From Anaeramoeba flamelloides (Eukaryota > Metamonada > Anaeramoebidae), in assembly GCA_027625915.1 (NCBI GenBank), contig JANTQA010000063.1, positions 7,583,501 to 7,647,500 on the forward strand: DNA of 64,000 nt, read 5' to 3'. Of the stretch, positions 24,217 to 35,552 are shown piece after piece (within the stretch, counting starts at the first letter, position 1; every line of letters starts with the position of its first letter). Both the position numbers and the translations under genes were made by a program. The notes under the pieces were generated by a model. The model did no database searches. It saw only the letters and a program-made list of their open reading frames with translations, and was not told the DNA's origin.

Positions 24217-24997
24217 TGAATAGGTTACAATATTCAATTTAACTCTTTTATTTGGAATTCTGGTAAAGATAACGGCAAATAAGAGCAATTCAAAACATCA
24301 CCATTACAGAATAATAATCAAAAAAAAAATCATTTTTTTAATAATTACTGTTTTAATATTGATTGCAAAAAGTAATAAAGAATCATGATTAGTAAATCTT
24401 TAATTAATAGGAACTCGATAAAGCAATGTTTTTTTTTTTTAAATTTCTATTACGAGACAAATAATAAAAAAAGATACAGCTATTTTAAAAACGGATGACT
24501 TTTTATTTTTTTTTAGAATTAAAACTTTTTTAAACTTTTCTTTTTTAATAAAGTAACTAACTTTTACATTTTTTTTTGAGATTGTTCAAATTAAAACTTT
24601 ATTAAAGTTTTCTGTTTTAATATAGTTTGAACTTTTTTGTAAAAAAAGTACTTTTCTCCACATCCCAACCTCTATCTCATATTTAAAGGTTGATCCCTTC
24701 ACTTTATTAAAATAGAAAAATTTCAAAAAGTTTTCTAAAAAAATCTTCACTATTTAGAAACAGAAAACTTGAAAAAAATATTGAAAAAAACTACAAAACT
24801 TTTTAAAATGTCTGTAAAAAACCCAAAAATTTAATAGTAATTTTTAAAAAAGCGAAAATGAAAAATATTTAGTAATTGATCAAAAACCAATGTTTGAATT
24901 TATTTGAAATTTTTTACCTTTTTATGGGATATTTTTTTAAAAATTATTAGGCTTTCACTTTGTGAAAACAAATGTATTAATAATCTTATATTCAGTT

Positions 24998-26359
24998 TTA
25001 TAATAATGTCAATTGCCCAAGATGTATTTTACAGAATAGTTTTAGTTCTTTAGGTATTTGATCAAAGGCGACACCTAAATTTTGGCCGTTCTTTTGGAAA
25101 GACAGATGACGATTGGTAAAATCTAATAAGATGCCGAGAATATCTCCTTGATTAAAAACCTCGCCATATTTAATCCAATTGTCCCAGCCAGGTCTTTTGA
25201 TTCTGCCTAATACTATATCGTACACCCAAGCGATCCTGCCAGGTGATAGTTTTCCTGCGTTTGGCTCACAAACACCAATATAGATGGAAGGCTTTGAAAA
25301 CATTGCAATTTCGATCAGATCGATTCTTAATTGAATTAGGATCTTGCTGTCTCCTGAATAAACATTTTTACCCCGAACATTGGTTTTTCCTTTTTCAATA
25401 TTAAAAGAAAATCCCATCTCTTCTTTTGCAGTTTTTTTGGAACTTTTGATGAAAATTTTCAATCCTTTTTTTTTTTTTGACCAATGATCGTGCACAATGT
25501 TAAGACTGGAATTAATTTTTTTTTTAAGTTGTTTCTTTCTTAAGCTATGGTTTTCGATCTCTTTTTCGAGTTGTTTAATTTTGCTTTTCAAATCATCAAG
25601 ATCTTTCTTTTGTTTAATGTTTTGATTTTTGATGGTTTTTTTTTTTTCATCCTTTCTCTTCTCTTTCTCTTTTTCTTTTTCTTTGTTTATCTCGAACTCG
25701 AACTCTATCTCTTGTCCCTTTTCTACAATTGTTTCGTCTCTTATTGGAATCTCACTTCGTTTGTTTTTTCTTTTTTGTTTTAAGATGGTTTGTTTATTTT
25801 TATTGCTTGTAACTTGTTTTTTTTTGATGATTAAATCCTTTGTCGAAGTAACACCCTTTTGTTTGTTTGAAGATTTTTCTTGATGTTTCCATCCATCCAA
25901 AATCTTGTTTTCTTTTGACAAAGAATTAATTTCTGATTCCAGAAGATAATTGTTTAATTGTAACAATGTTTGTGTTTGTGGCTGAAACTGTGACAAAACA
26001 ATATCACTGAAACCGTAGTCCAACTTCCAAACATCGATTTTTTCGTCATAGTGAAACAAATTTGTGCCTTTTTGAAGCTCTAACAACTTGTTGATTTTGC
26101 TTTCAGTTAAATCCCCTTCAACTTTGCCTTTGTAGTGACGGAAAGTTTCCAAGTTTGATAACAGAATTGTGGTGCTTTTTTCTTTTTTTTCCCTTCTTTT
26201 GTTTGTTTCCTTTCGCAAAAGACTTTGTTCATCTTCTTGTTGCGAAAATGTAAGAAGGTAACCTTTTGTTTTCAAAAGTAGCTTGCTTTTGTGAACGATC
26301 TTTTCCTTAATGAATTGATCAGTTGATAAATTTAATCTTAGAGGAAACTGTTCTGACAT
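24998..26359 (-). CDS. SPRY-domain protein with central coiled coil
   Basis: 453-residue single-exon protein starting MSEQFPLRLNLSTDQF. Residues about 1-150 have no recognised fold. Residues 160-300 are Lys/Glu-rich with a KEKEKEKEKRKDEKKK run and heptad-like KIKQLEKEIENH, so a coiled coil is likely. The C-terminal 150 residues look like a SPRY domain: PSIYIGVCEPNAG, LSPGRIAWVYDIVLG, NQGDILGILLDF, then HLSFQKNGQNLGVAFDQIP. The order GDILGILLDF then FQKNGQNLG is the SPRY signature. SPRY domains bind protein partners; the target is unknown. There is no RING or B-box, so it is not a TRIM protein. The ATG is the first in frame and the gene is richer in G+C than its flanks. Confidence 0.8.
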   Translation of the reverse strand: MSEQFPLRLNLSTDQFIKEKIVHKSKLLLKTKGYLLTFSQQEDEQSLLRKETNKRREKKEKSTTILLSNLETFRHYKGKVEGDLTESKINKLLELQKGTNLFHYDEKIDVWKLDYGFSDIVLSQFQPQTQTLLQLNNYLLESEINSLSKENKILDGWKHQEKSSNKQKGVTSTKDLIIKKKQVTSNKNKQTILKQKRKNKRSEIPIRDETIVEKGQEIEFEFEINKEKEKEKEKRKDEKKKTIKNQNIKQKKDLDDLKSKIKQLEKEIENHSLRKKQLKKKINSSLNIVHDHWSKKKKGLKIFIKSSKKTAKEEMGFSFNIEKGKTNVRGKNVYSGDSKILIQLRIDLIEIAMFSKPSIYIGVCEPNAGKLSPGRIAWVYDIVLGRIKRPGWDNWIKYGEVFNQGDILGILLDFTNRHLSFQKNGQNLGVAFDQIPKELKLFCKIHLGQLTLL

Positions 26360-27439
26360 TCAAAGAAGTCTGGAAAAGAGAAATTCTTTGAAAAAATAAA
26401 GATTTTGAAAAAAATAGTTTGATCTGTTTTGTTTTTGCATTGAGTTATATTTTATGAAATCCCTTTACATTGGATTAACAATCAGAATTCCTTTTCTGAA
26501 TATGGTGGGGGGTTTTCAGATTAATTTCTTTCGTTACTAAGAAAAATCTTCGTTAAACTCGTACTCTTTACTCAAAAGAATTTTAAATATGTAATTGTGG
26601 CATTTTATAAAAATAGAATATTTTTTCCACTTCATCCTCAGAATTTCTTTCACCAATTTCAAATTTCAATTGCTTTAAAGTAACACATAGAAATTTTTGT
26701 TAAAATCAAATAGCCATATCAAAATTTTATCTAAAAGTTCTTTAGAGAGTCTATAATAAATCCCTCAAAATGAATCATTTCTAATTGGTTTTGGAAAGGA
26801 TCTGATGTTCTTTGCAAAAAATAAATTTGGCAAATATTTTTGAAAAATTTGAAATAAAAATTTCTTTATTGGGAAATAATAGTTTTCTGAAATTCCTTTT
26901 CAAAAAGAGGTTTTAAAAACAAAAGACAAGAAAGGAGTTTTTAATGAATTTCTATGAACTAATATAAATAAATAACTTTGAAAATATTCTTCAAAAAGGA
27001 AATAATTAATATTCCTCAAAGAAAGTGAGTAATCAGATTTTTATTTTTTTTTTTTTTGTTTTTTTTGGAATAAATAATTCTTAAAATCTTTGATATATTA
27101 AATTAACAAAAAATTTAATTTATAATTTTGATTTTTCTATTAGGGAAAAAACAAAAATCATCTTGAAGGGAAAAAATTCTACAAATGGGAATCCTAAGAT
27201 CAAAGTATGTTGTTATTGGATTTAACTATATTTAGTGCTACACGGTTCAAATGTCTCTAAAAAATCGATTAGTCAAGTACTAATATTTGTTTATCTCATC
27301 AATTAAAAATGATCTCTGTATTAGTAAAAAAAACTCAACAATTTCAGAATAAAATCTGCCTTTCACCACAAATTTAAAGGGTTAATTATCAATATTCAGA
27401 CTACAAAGTTGCAAAATATCTTTCTTAAATTTGAGACGA

Positions 27440-27930
27440 AATTTAGATTGTTGTTGTTAAAAAATTCAATTTTTTTAATAAAATTAAATAATTAATTAAT
27501 AGAGTTTTTTGAAAAATTATTTCTCAAATCTTGGAAATATATTGATTCTACAAGTAGCTTTATCAAAAGTAAACAAAACTAATCAGTCTTTTTGCTTTTA
27601 TGTTGATGATTATTTAGAGTTAATCTTTGAAATTAAAAAAATATAAAAATAGTTACTTTTAGAAGTTCTAAATATGAATGATCAAAGGCCTGAAATACTG
27701 TTATTTGGAGTTTCTATTTTTAGATTTGGGAAAGGAATGAAAAAAAAAATTTCAAAATGAAAATTTTTAATAATGATCTTTAGTAAAAAATAGAATAATT
27801 TATTGTAAAATAAGATTTATAATAGATTTTTTAGAGCCATTTGAACACTGAAGGACTAATATCATTTACACCCAATTACATTATATTTTAATCATAGAGT
27901 AATCTATGGTGACTCTAATCCCTTAAAGCT
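27440..27930. repeat. Dispersed ~490 bp repeat, copy 2
   Basis: Partner of 11270-11760, sharing the same block order (AATCTTTGAAATTAAAAAA through ATAATAGATTTTTT and ATCCCTTAAAG). It has no open frame. Confidence 0.5.
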
Positions 27931-28529
27931 TAGAATTCTGATATTTTATTTGATTCACATTGAACATAATGTTGATGAAGAAAATTTGAAAAAAAAATAT
28001 TAAATAAAATGGTGGAATTAATTTGTATTGACAACCATTACCCAAAACGATGATTAAAATATTTTTTCATAAAAATTAAATATTTGCGAATTTTGCACTT
28101 TTTAATAACATTTATCATAATAAACACTATTATATAATAAAAGATCTTTGATCAAAAAATATTTTGATTGATATTTTACCTTTTAAGTGGGGTATTCCAA
28201 TTTTCCTGGGTCTAGTAAGATTTTTTTTTAATTTAGTATTAAAAAATTTGAAAATTTTTTTCTTCACTGAAAAGAAGCCATTTTATTATATTTTAAAATT
28301 ATACTTTTATCTGATAAAATCTTTAAAATATAGAATCAAATAATATTTCCATTAAGGATTATCTATTGTTTTGAATTGAAGAAGATCTGTTTATTTTTTT
28401 TTACTTTAATTTTCTGTTAGTTTTTCAGAATTCTTGAAATTAACCCAAAATTAAATAAATTTTGGGTTTATTTCAAGTATTCTATAAAAGTACCATTAGT
28501 TTTTTTTTTTAATTTTAGAAATTACCAAA

Positions 28530-28990
28530 ATCCTAGGCACTATATAGCACCTGGGGTACACTTTCTTTCGGTTTTATAATTTAAAAGTATAGAAAAAAAC
28601 CTCTAATTTTCCTCCATTATTTTGAATTCAAAGAAAAAAACTGTTAGCCTTTCTTGAGTTTTGTGTTTATTTGAAAAACCAATTTTTTTTATATTTAATT
28701 CTCATTTTTGTGTCGAAAAACGATAAAAAAGTAAGATAAAAAGTTCATCAGTTTTCTGTTTATTTGTAAAAAAAACAATTGATGTTAGGTTTTTTTGAGT
28801 TTTCAATTTATTTACAAAATAAATAGATTTTTAGTTAGATTTTTTTTATTTTTTGAAATAAACCAAAAATTTATTAAAATTTTCTGTTTATTTCAAAAAG
28901 TAAAAAAACTTAGAAAACTTCACTAATAAAACGGAAAACCTCACAAAAACCTAGAATCATTTATATGTTAAATAGAAAACCTTAAGAAAA
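28530..28990. repeat. Inverted-repeat-rich dispersed sequence, copy 1
   Basis: Contains TTTGAAATAAACC then AAAATTTATT then TTTCTGTTTATTTCAAAAAG, an imperfect palindrome, followed by repeated GAAAACCT/CAAAAACCTAGAA blocks. The same order of blocks is found at 40135-40350 in an intron of the BEACH gene. Confidence 0.5.
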
Positions 28991-29379
28991 ACCACTTTAA
29001 TGTTTTTTTTTTTTTTTTTTTTGTTCCAAAAAGCGATTGATTCATGAATCAATCAAAAATTAAAAAAAGTTTACACACTTAATTGTGCTCTACTACATTT
29101 TTTGAAACAACCCCACAAAAATATTTCATAATAATAAAAAATTAAATTTTTTTCTTTAAATCACAAAAATACATGAGTTATCCATTCAAGTTCAACAATT
29201 CTACAATTCCTGGAATCATAATTTAGTTCCAATTACACCTGACAACTATATTTATCTTAGAGTATTTTTGAATTTGGAGCCTCTTATTTAGTTGGTTCAA
29301 AAGTCACTCTTTAATGGATTGGATGAATATCAACTAACCATTAACAATAACACAATTCGAAAATTTTGGCATTTTGATA

Positions 29380-29576
29380 CAGTCAGTTCCACTTTTAAGG
29401 CACAAAAATTGAACAAAATTTAAAGCACAGCAAGAATCCCAAATAAACCGTTCAAAATTCAAATTCTAGTAGAATAATCTGTGAATTAAAAAATTCCAAA
29501 AAAGTGACTTAATTTAAGATTTTTTTTGTGTCTTTAATTTTGTTCAAAGTTTCTTTCTTTAAGGTAGAGCTGACTA
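29380..29576. mobile_element. Palindromic MITE, copy 7
   Basis: 197 bp between TA at 29378-29379 and 29577-29578. The left end CAGTCAGTTCCACTTTTAAG is perfect; the right end GTAGAGCTGACTA carries several changes. The arms retain the internal GCACA-type repeats. Confidence 0.8.
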
Positions 29577-30844
29577 TAACTGCTTAAAGAGATATTCCTA
29601 AGTAATAAATAACAATTCAAATAAATTTTGTCATTTATATTAAAAATATGAACAGAAGGGATTGATTAGAAAATATTGATCATTTTTCAGGGATATGTCC
29701 TACCGATAAAAAAGATAGATTAATTTTTCATAATAAACTAAAAAAAAAATTTTAATGAAATAATTTTAAACTCTGACCGTTTACAAATTATTATCATTAA
29801 TTAATAATCACTAAAATCCATGATTTCAGATTTGAATTTCTTTACAGAACATAAAGTATAAGGGAAACTATAATGTAGTTGTCACTTCTTCAATAATAAA
29901 AAAATATAAAGTACTTATTTCAGCCTCAAGTTTTAACAAAAAAAATTACTTCACCTAACATGTAATAAATGATCAAATTGATTTTAATTGCAAAAAAAGT
30001 TACACAAGTTTTCATTTTGAATTATTTTTTTACTTATTTTTTTCTTCATTTTAAAACAAAAAACAATTCCAAAAATTAGGATGATTATTACAATTAAAAT
30101 AGAATTTAAATCATCAAATAAAAAGGAAATTTTGCATAGTTCATTTTAAAAAATTTGAGATTTAATTTGAATAACCTTAGTAAACGAGAAATTCTTTTTT
30201 ATTTCTGTGATTTTTCTATTCTTTTAAAATTGACCATCCGAGTACAACAATTTTACATTAATCAGGTTTGAGTAATTACAATTTCTGATATCTTTATTGA
30301 TCAGTGAAAAAAAATAGAGAATATTTGATATATTTTCCTAAGATCTTCTATCTTACAATCAAAACTGAAATGACAATTTTTTTTCCAGAAAAGGCAACAC
30401 TTTACTTCATTGTAATATCAATGTTTTTCTCAAAAGGAAAAATTTATTTATTAACACCAAGTCGTGAAATAAATTTAGTTTAATGTCCTCAATTGTTTTA
30501 TCCTTCCTTTTGTAAACTTTTAATAACATTTTTAAAAATAATAACTCAAGATTATTCAAATAAATTTTCTTTTTGAATTTGGGTGATAAAATTGGTTAAT
30601 AATTTTTCAAACACTCTTTTTCTAGCATATTTGAATCGAGTTATGGTTATGAAAATCTGTAGTATAATTTTAAAAATTATTTTTTATTTTTGGAGTTTTT
30701 ATCTGTTAAAAAAAATAATATACATTGTTCTTTTTATAAAAAAAAATACAAGACTTTTGGTCATTTGAAATTAATAAGTAGTCTTGGTACAAACAATAAT
30801 TCGAACCAATTTCTCTTTTTTTCCAACATTCAACCCAAACCAAA

Positions 30845-32212
30845 ATGGGAAATCAACCAACAAATCAAATTAATATTACCAAGCTCAAACAAAAAGCGTA
30901 TCGTCAAAGACTAAAAAAATACGAGCTTTCAAGAGATTGTATTTTTCAGATTGACAAAAATGGGCTCATAGTTTATTATACGAAAAGAATTCTTCAAACC
31001 TTCCATATTTTGGATGACGATCGAGTTATGAAAGAAAAATATTTTCGGACTCTTTGTCCCAAAGTCCAACCACATTTAAACAAGCCAAGTAATGAGTTAA
31101 TAATTCAATACTCAAAAGAGGTTTTAACCAAGGAGGAAGGTTACCTTGATCTGCTCTGGTGTTTTTATGTACCAAAAAACAAAACAACAAAAACAAAGAA
31201 AAAAAAAAACAAAGAAAAAGAAAAAAAAAAAGAAAGAGAAAGAGAACGAGAAAGGAAAAAGAAAAAAAAACCAAAGAAAAAAAGAAAAAGTTCAAAAAAA
31301 AATAAGAGGGCGATTTGGTCTTTTATTAACGTCAGTGCCATTTTAGTTCAAGACGAAATTATTTACGAGCTTCAGGTACGGGCAACATTCAAGCCAATTG
31401 ATTTATTGAAGCAAAGAAGGCTGATCCAAAAAATGGAACAAAAAATCTGCAATGTCAAAAAAAGGATCAAACAATTAAGGGAGCACTCCTTAAACTCGCC
31501 GATGGGAATTGAAACAACAAAAGTACAAATGGAAATTCGTGAATTAATCTCAACTATTAATAACTCATTAGAAAAGAATACTAATTTGAAAAAGGAATGC
31601 AAATTGATTTGTGAGCAAATGGAAAACAGGGATTTTCAAAAACACACAGAAGAATTTGCGAAAGAAAAGAAACTAATAACCAACAGAGTCATTGATAAGG
31701 AAAAAAAATTGCGTTTTCATTTAAAACAGGAACGCAACAAGTCCACCTCTGAAAAATTAGTTAACCATTTAGAGAGGACTAAAAAGCAAATCTTGAACAA
31801 AAAAAACGATCAAGCCCACCTCAAAAAGGAAATGAATGAAGTTTCCACAGTATTGCCAGAAAACGCCAAACAATTGAAGACCTTAAGAGAGCAAAACATT
31901 GTCAAATTAGAAAGATCTGATCAACTGCAAAGAATTTTGAATGAAAAAACTCAAGTTGAAAATCAATTGGATGCAGTCAGAAGCAAATCAACAAAAACCT
32001 TAAACCGAATGAAAGAAAATGCCTTTGAAAAAAAAATTGCAGAACAAATTTCCCAATACCACAACCAAATCAAAAAATTAACGCAAATACAAAACCATTA
32101 CAAATATGAAATTGAAAGGCTAAAATCAGAAATTAAAACTTCAAACTCCCTGTCTTCTTCTTTTTATTTTTCAGAGGATTCAGGCGTAAGAGATTTGCAT
32201 TTTATAATATAA
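30845..32212 (+). CDS. N-myristoylated PAS-like, coiled-coil protein
   Basis: 455 residues from ATG. The N-terminus MGNQPTN fits the myristoylation pattern (Gly2, Thr6), so membrane anchoring is likely if Met1 is removed. Residues about 25-110 (LSRDCIFQIDKNGLIVYYTK, then EKYFRTLCPKVQPHLN) and 155-190 (IWSFINVSAILVQDEIIYEL) look like the strands and helices of a PAS-type sensor fold, split by a Lys/Glu/Arg insert at about 113-155. Residues 190-440 form a long predicted coiled coil (QKMEQKICNVKKRIKQLREH, LERTKKQILNKKNDQAHLKK). No kinase or cyclase domain follows, so it may act as a membrane-tethered sensor or scaffold; this is inference. It lies about 800 bp upstream of the co-oriented RGS-DUF547 gene. 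Confidence 0.75.
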   Translation: MGNQPTNQINITKLKQKAYRQRLKKYELSRDCIFQIDKNGLIVYYTKRILQTFHILDDDRVMKEKYFRTLCPKVQPHLNKPSNELIIQYSKEVLTKEEGYLDLLWCFYVPKNKTTKTKKKKNKEKEKKKERERERERKKKKKPKKKRKSSKKNKRAIWSFINVSAILVQDEIIYELQVRATFKPIDLLKQRRLIQKMEQKICNVKKRIKQLREHSLNSPMGIETTKVQMEIRELISTINNSLEKNTNLKKECKLICEQMENRDFQKHTEEFAKEKKLITNRVIDKEKKLRFHLKQERNKSTSEKLVNHLERTKKQILNKKNDQAHLKKEMNEVSTVLPENAKQLKTLREQNIVKLERSDQLQRILNEKTQVENQLDAVRSKSTKTLNRMKENAFEKKIAEQISQYHNQIKKLTQIQNHYKYEIERLKSEIKTSNSLSSSFYFSEDSGVRDLHFII

Positions 32213-33017
32213 TTTTATATTGTTTATTTTCCTCTTTAATCCAAGAATCTTGATCAGTAAACCACTTATTTTCAATTCAAACAAAAGCCATTTTGAAAAA
32301 TCAGATATCCCCCCCCCCTATCCAATTTTGGATTCACAAATAGTGTTTTATATTTAATAATTTTCAATTTTGTTCATATTTAAATTCACTTAAACTTTGT
32401 TTCAGTCAAAGGGGTTAGAAAAATTTCCAAATATCAATTATTTTTTTATAAATTGACCTTTGAAGAACAAATAAGAAATAAATAGAATATTACACACCAA
32501 AGAATAGTTGGTATATGTCTGAAATAAAACTAATTAATCAATAGATTTTTATAAAAATTGAAAAACCCAAATTCTTAGGTATTCCCAGATTGAGAAAAAC
32601 AAAAATGTTCATTTTGATCTTTAATTGAAGATCCAAATAAAATTCCAAGAGAAATCAATATATGATTTCTCTACAATCATTTTCAATTTGTTTTAATAAC
32701 ATTAGAAGAACATTTTTTTTAACTTCGTGACTATCTATATTGTAATAAAAAAAAAAAATTTGCAAATAAATTACTTACCAAAAAAAAAAAAAAAAAAAAA
32801 AAAAAAGTGCACAAAAATGGGAAAAAATGATTTCAATTTTGAAATTTCCAAAATAATTTTTTTCTTCTAATACCCATTCAAACCCTTTAAACATACATAA
32901 TATACCCCCATTACAACTGGACCCCCTTGACTGGAAAATAGTTTATATTAATTATCAAAAAAAAAAAAAAAAAAAAAAAGAATAAGCATTTTTTGTTATT
33001 TTAATTTGATAATTAAA
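32213..33017. other. Intergenic DNA with repeat and poly-A runs
   Basis: Contains the MITE-free copy of the repeat described at 2850-3460, a nine-C run near 32311, and two long A runs (about 32779-32806 and 32957-32979) typical of this genome. No gene is seen. Confidence 0.5.
32460..32960. repeat. Dispersed repeat, empty-site copy
   Basis: Matches both flanks of the MITE at 3042-3235. Here GAAATCAATATATGATTTCT runs through where the other copy has a TA-flanked MITE. Confidence 0.55.
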
Positions 33018-35236
33018 ATGGCATCATTAATAAGATGTTTATTTAAAATTTTCAACAACTTTATTATAAAAACTGGGATTTTTTATCTTTTAAATCAATT
33101 ATTAATCATTCTTTATTTTTCATATATTAATTAAAATAAAAACACAAAAAACAAAAAAAAAAAAATCAAAAATAATAGGATGATTCAGATTTTTGGAGGG
33201 TAATTGATAATGAAGAAAGTTCTGACTTTGAGAAGCAAGAATTTCAAAACTTTGTATTGGTTCCTGAAATGGATATCAAAGTAAACATTGACAAAAAAAC
33301 ACCTGATTCTCAAAAATTTCGACGAAAAAGTATTTTTTCATTTGTTGAAAATAGTCCAACAAATGAAAGCGTACGTTCATCAATTTTACCATTAAGAGAA
33401 AAATTTAATCTTTCAATTTCGAGATCAAAATCAAAATTAAAAAAGGCTTCTTCTGATTTTAAGTATGTTTTAATAATAAAAAAATATTTTCTTGCTTTTT
33501 TTACAAATAATATTTTGCTTTTTTTACAAAAAATATTTTATGTTTAATGATTAATCTATACAAAATATTTTAATTGAAATCTTCTAAAAACCATTATAAT
33601 TTTATTTTTTGTTAATACTTTTTTTTCACATTCATTCAAAAAAAATAAACTAATGTATTTAATTGTTTATAATTATATTTAAAATCCAATAGCCTTAAAT
33701 TAGAAAAACAAGATTACTCAAATGATTCATCAAAGAAAAATACAAAAGAACAAGGAAATGTAACATTGATAAAAGATGTTTCACCTATCAAAACTTTTCA
33801 AGATTTATTAAAATGTCAAATTGCAATTGAGTATTTCCGTGAATATCTTTCTGAAAGAATGGTTGTTGAACCTTTATTATTTTATTTGGATTGGTTAGAT
33901 TTTAAAAAATCTTTTACAGAAGAAGTAATCTATTTTAATTTTTTTTTTCTTAATATTACTGTTTAAAGGTTTTTTTTGAAAAAAAAAAGGTGGTGGTAGG
34001 AGTTAACAAATCTATTGATTTAATTAACGATTCAAAAACTCGTAATAATTGATTCTAATTAAATTTAAAATTGAATACATAATTATATATCCCTCTCTAT
34101 CCATGTCATAATTTTTATAGAATCAGGATGAATTAATTGCATACTTTGTTGATAATTATATCGAAAATACATCAATATTTGCATTATCAATTGAAGATGA
34201 TCTCCGTGAAGAAATAATGGACACATGGGATAATGGTGATGCCACTGTAAACATTTTTGATGAATTAGGAAAAAATATTTTCCAATTAGTGTCCACAAAA
34301 TATTTTGAACAATTTAAAAAAAGTTATGTGTTTAATGAATTAATTAATTTAGAATCATATAAAAACAATATTTTCACCCGCAGGTCGCATTTTGAAACTG
34401 AAATCTCTTCTGAGGATAAGGAAATGATCACTTTGAATAGTGGAATTCAATTCAAAGGGAAATGTGACGATCCTTATAAATTAAGTTTACAACTACTTGA
34501 ACAATTACTTGACATTTTAAATGCAAATTATTCATTTACTTTGGGAAGCATCAATTGTGAAAAAATTGAACAGTCAATACCATTTAAAGCCTTTTTAGTA
34601 AAATCATCTGAATTGCAAAAAATCCATTTAAATCAAATAACCCAACTAGGTGAAGATAAAAAAAGAGCCTTTTTTATTAATATCTATAATGTCATTTCCA
34701 CGCATTCAATTATTATTAATGAATTTATTAAAAGAAACTCTTTGCAATCCTTTTTGGTCAATAGCTGCTATGATATCGGTGGGCAAATTTTTTCTTTGGA
34801 GAAGATAAAATCTCAAATATTTGGTTTAATACCTTACGAAACAAAACAATTTAATATGTCGACACAATATAGTACATTGAAATTGAAAAATGTTGATCCT
34901 AGAATTCATTTTACACTGATTTCACCCACTTTAAAAACCCCAATATTGCAAATTTACTATCATGAAACAATTAATGAAAAACTTACTGAAAGCACTTGTA
35001 CTTTTTTAAAAAAATACATTTCAATAGACCACCAAAATAAAATTGTTTATCTTTCAAATGTTTTTGTAAATTACTATACTAATTTTGGATTGACGCAATC
35101 TCAAATTCTATTATGGATCAGAAATTTTTTACAATTTAATGATATATTGGGAGTATATTCATATTCTTTCCGAACAGAAAAATTTCAATTGGAAAATGTT
35201 CTCAAATTTATTACAGAAAATTATAAAAAAATCTAA
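33018..35236 (+). CDS. RGS domain-DUF547 fusion protein, four exons
   Basis: Exons 33018-33036 (tentative start MASLIR), 33189-33462, 33693-33924 and 34121-35236; the introns start GTTTAT, GTATGT and GTAATC and end in AG. Phases 1, 2 and 0 match and give 546 residues. An RGS domain spans the exon 3/4 junction: FQDLLKCQIAIEYFREYLSE, PLLFYLDWLDFK, then YIENTSIFALSIEDDLREEI and STKYFEQFKKS. The second half is DUF547: DKKRAFFINIYNVISTHS, YDIGGQIFSLEKIKSQIFGL, DPRIHFTLISPT and a C-terminal FLKKYISID segment. RGS domains accelerate GTP hydrolysis by heterotrimeric G-alpha subunits; DUF547 has no settled activity. The protein probably acts at the membrane in G-protein signalling. Exons 2-4 are firm; exon 1 is the least certain. 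Confidence 0.83.
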
Positions 35237-35552
35237 TAATATCAAAATTTAAAAGATTATTTATTTGGATTTTTTGTTATTTAACTAATAAATTATTTAA
35301 AAAAATTTTTTTTCATTTATTATTGTTATTTTTTTGGATTTTTTTATTCTTAACCAGACTTGGGATATTAAAAAAATCAATTTGAAAATTTTAGATGAAT
35401 TTTCTCTAATGTTAGACTCAAAACGAGCAAAATATTTTTTTTTTTTTTTTTGTATAAAATATGTCTCGACGACCCAAAAAACACTAAAAATGAAAAACTG
35501 ATCAAATACCTTCCATTAAAAAAATTAAGAAAACAAAATGAAAAAATAAAAA
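35237..35552. other. Intergenic AT-rich DNA
   Basis: Short region after the DUF547 stop with T and A runs. No gene or repeat seen. Confidence 0.5.

Larger units (their letters stand above)
16846..24997. other. Long gene-poor AT-rich region
   Basis: Apart from MITE copies 5 and 6 and GC-rich repeat boxes I see no assembled gene. Coding-like fragments without resolved structure: minus strand at about 17690-17745 (HVCAEQLFDKLIKVIQ between TTTTAG and GTAAAG) and 17840-17935; a minus-strand ATG frame 18740-18570 (56 residues, MEVSKEGYFIVNL, containing GTAAGA and TTTCAG); a plus-strand ATG frame 19646-19780 (44 residues, MGVLKILERAKQKNTFGKF); and a plus-strand open stretch 22563-22709 (LSLWDVKSIKYSWVYL) preceded by TACTAAC and CCTAG. 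A hairpin of GGGTATT and AATACCC lies near 22400-22424. Confidence 0.4.
26360..30844. other. Repeat-rich intergenic DNA
   Basis: Between the divergent SPRY and PAS-like genes. It contains the second copy of the 490 bp repeat, a relic of the A/T inverted-repeat family, one MITE, a GC-rich box (CCTAGGCACTATATAGCAC at about 28533) and long A/T runs. An ATG peptide MSYPFKFNNSTIPGIII at about 29173 is too short to call. No gene is supported. Confidence 0.45.

Noticed and set aside
31026-31602. Minus-strand frames of 76-89 codons
   Set aside because: Opposite the Lys/Glu-rich part of the PAS-like gene. No independent support.
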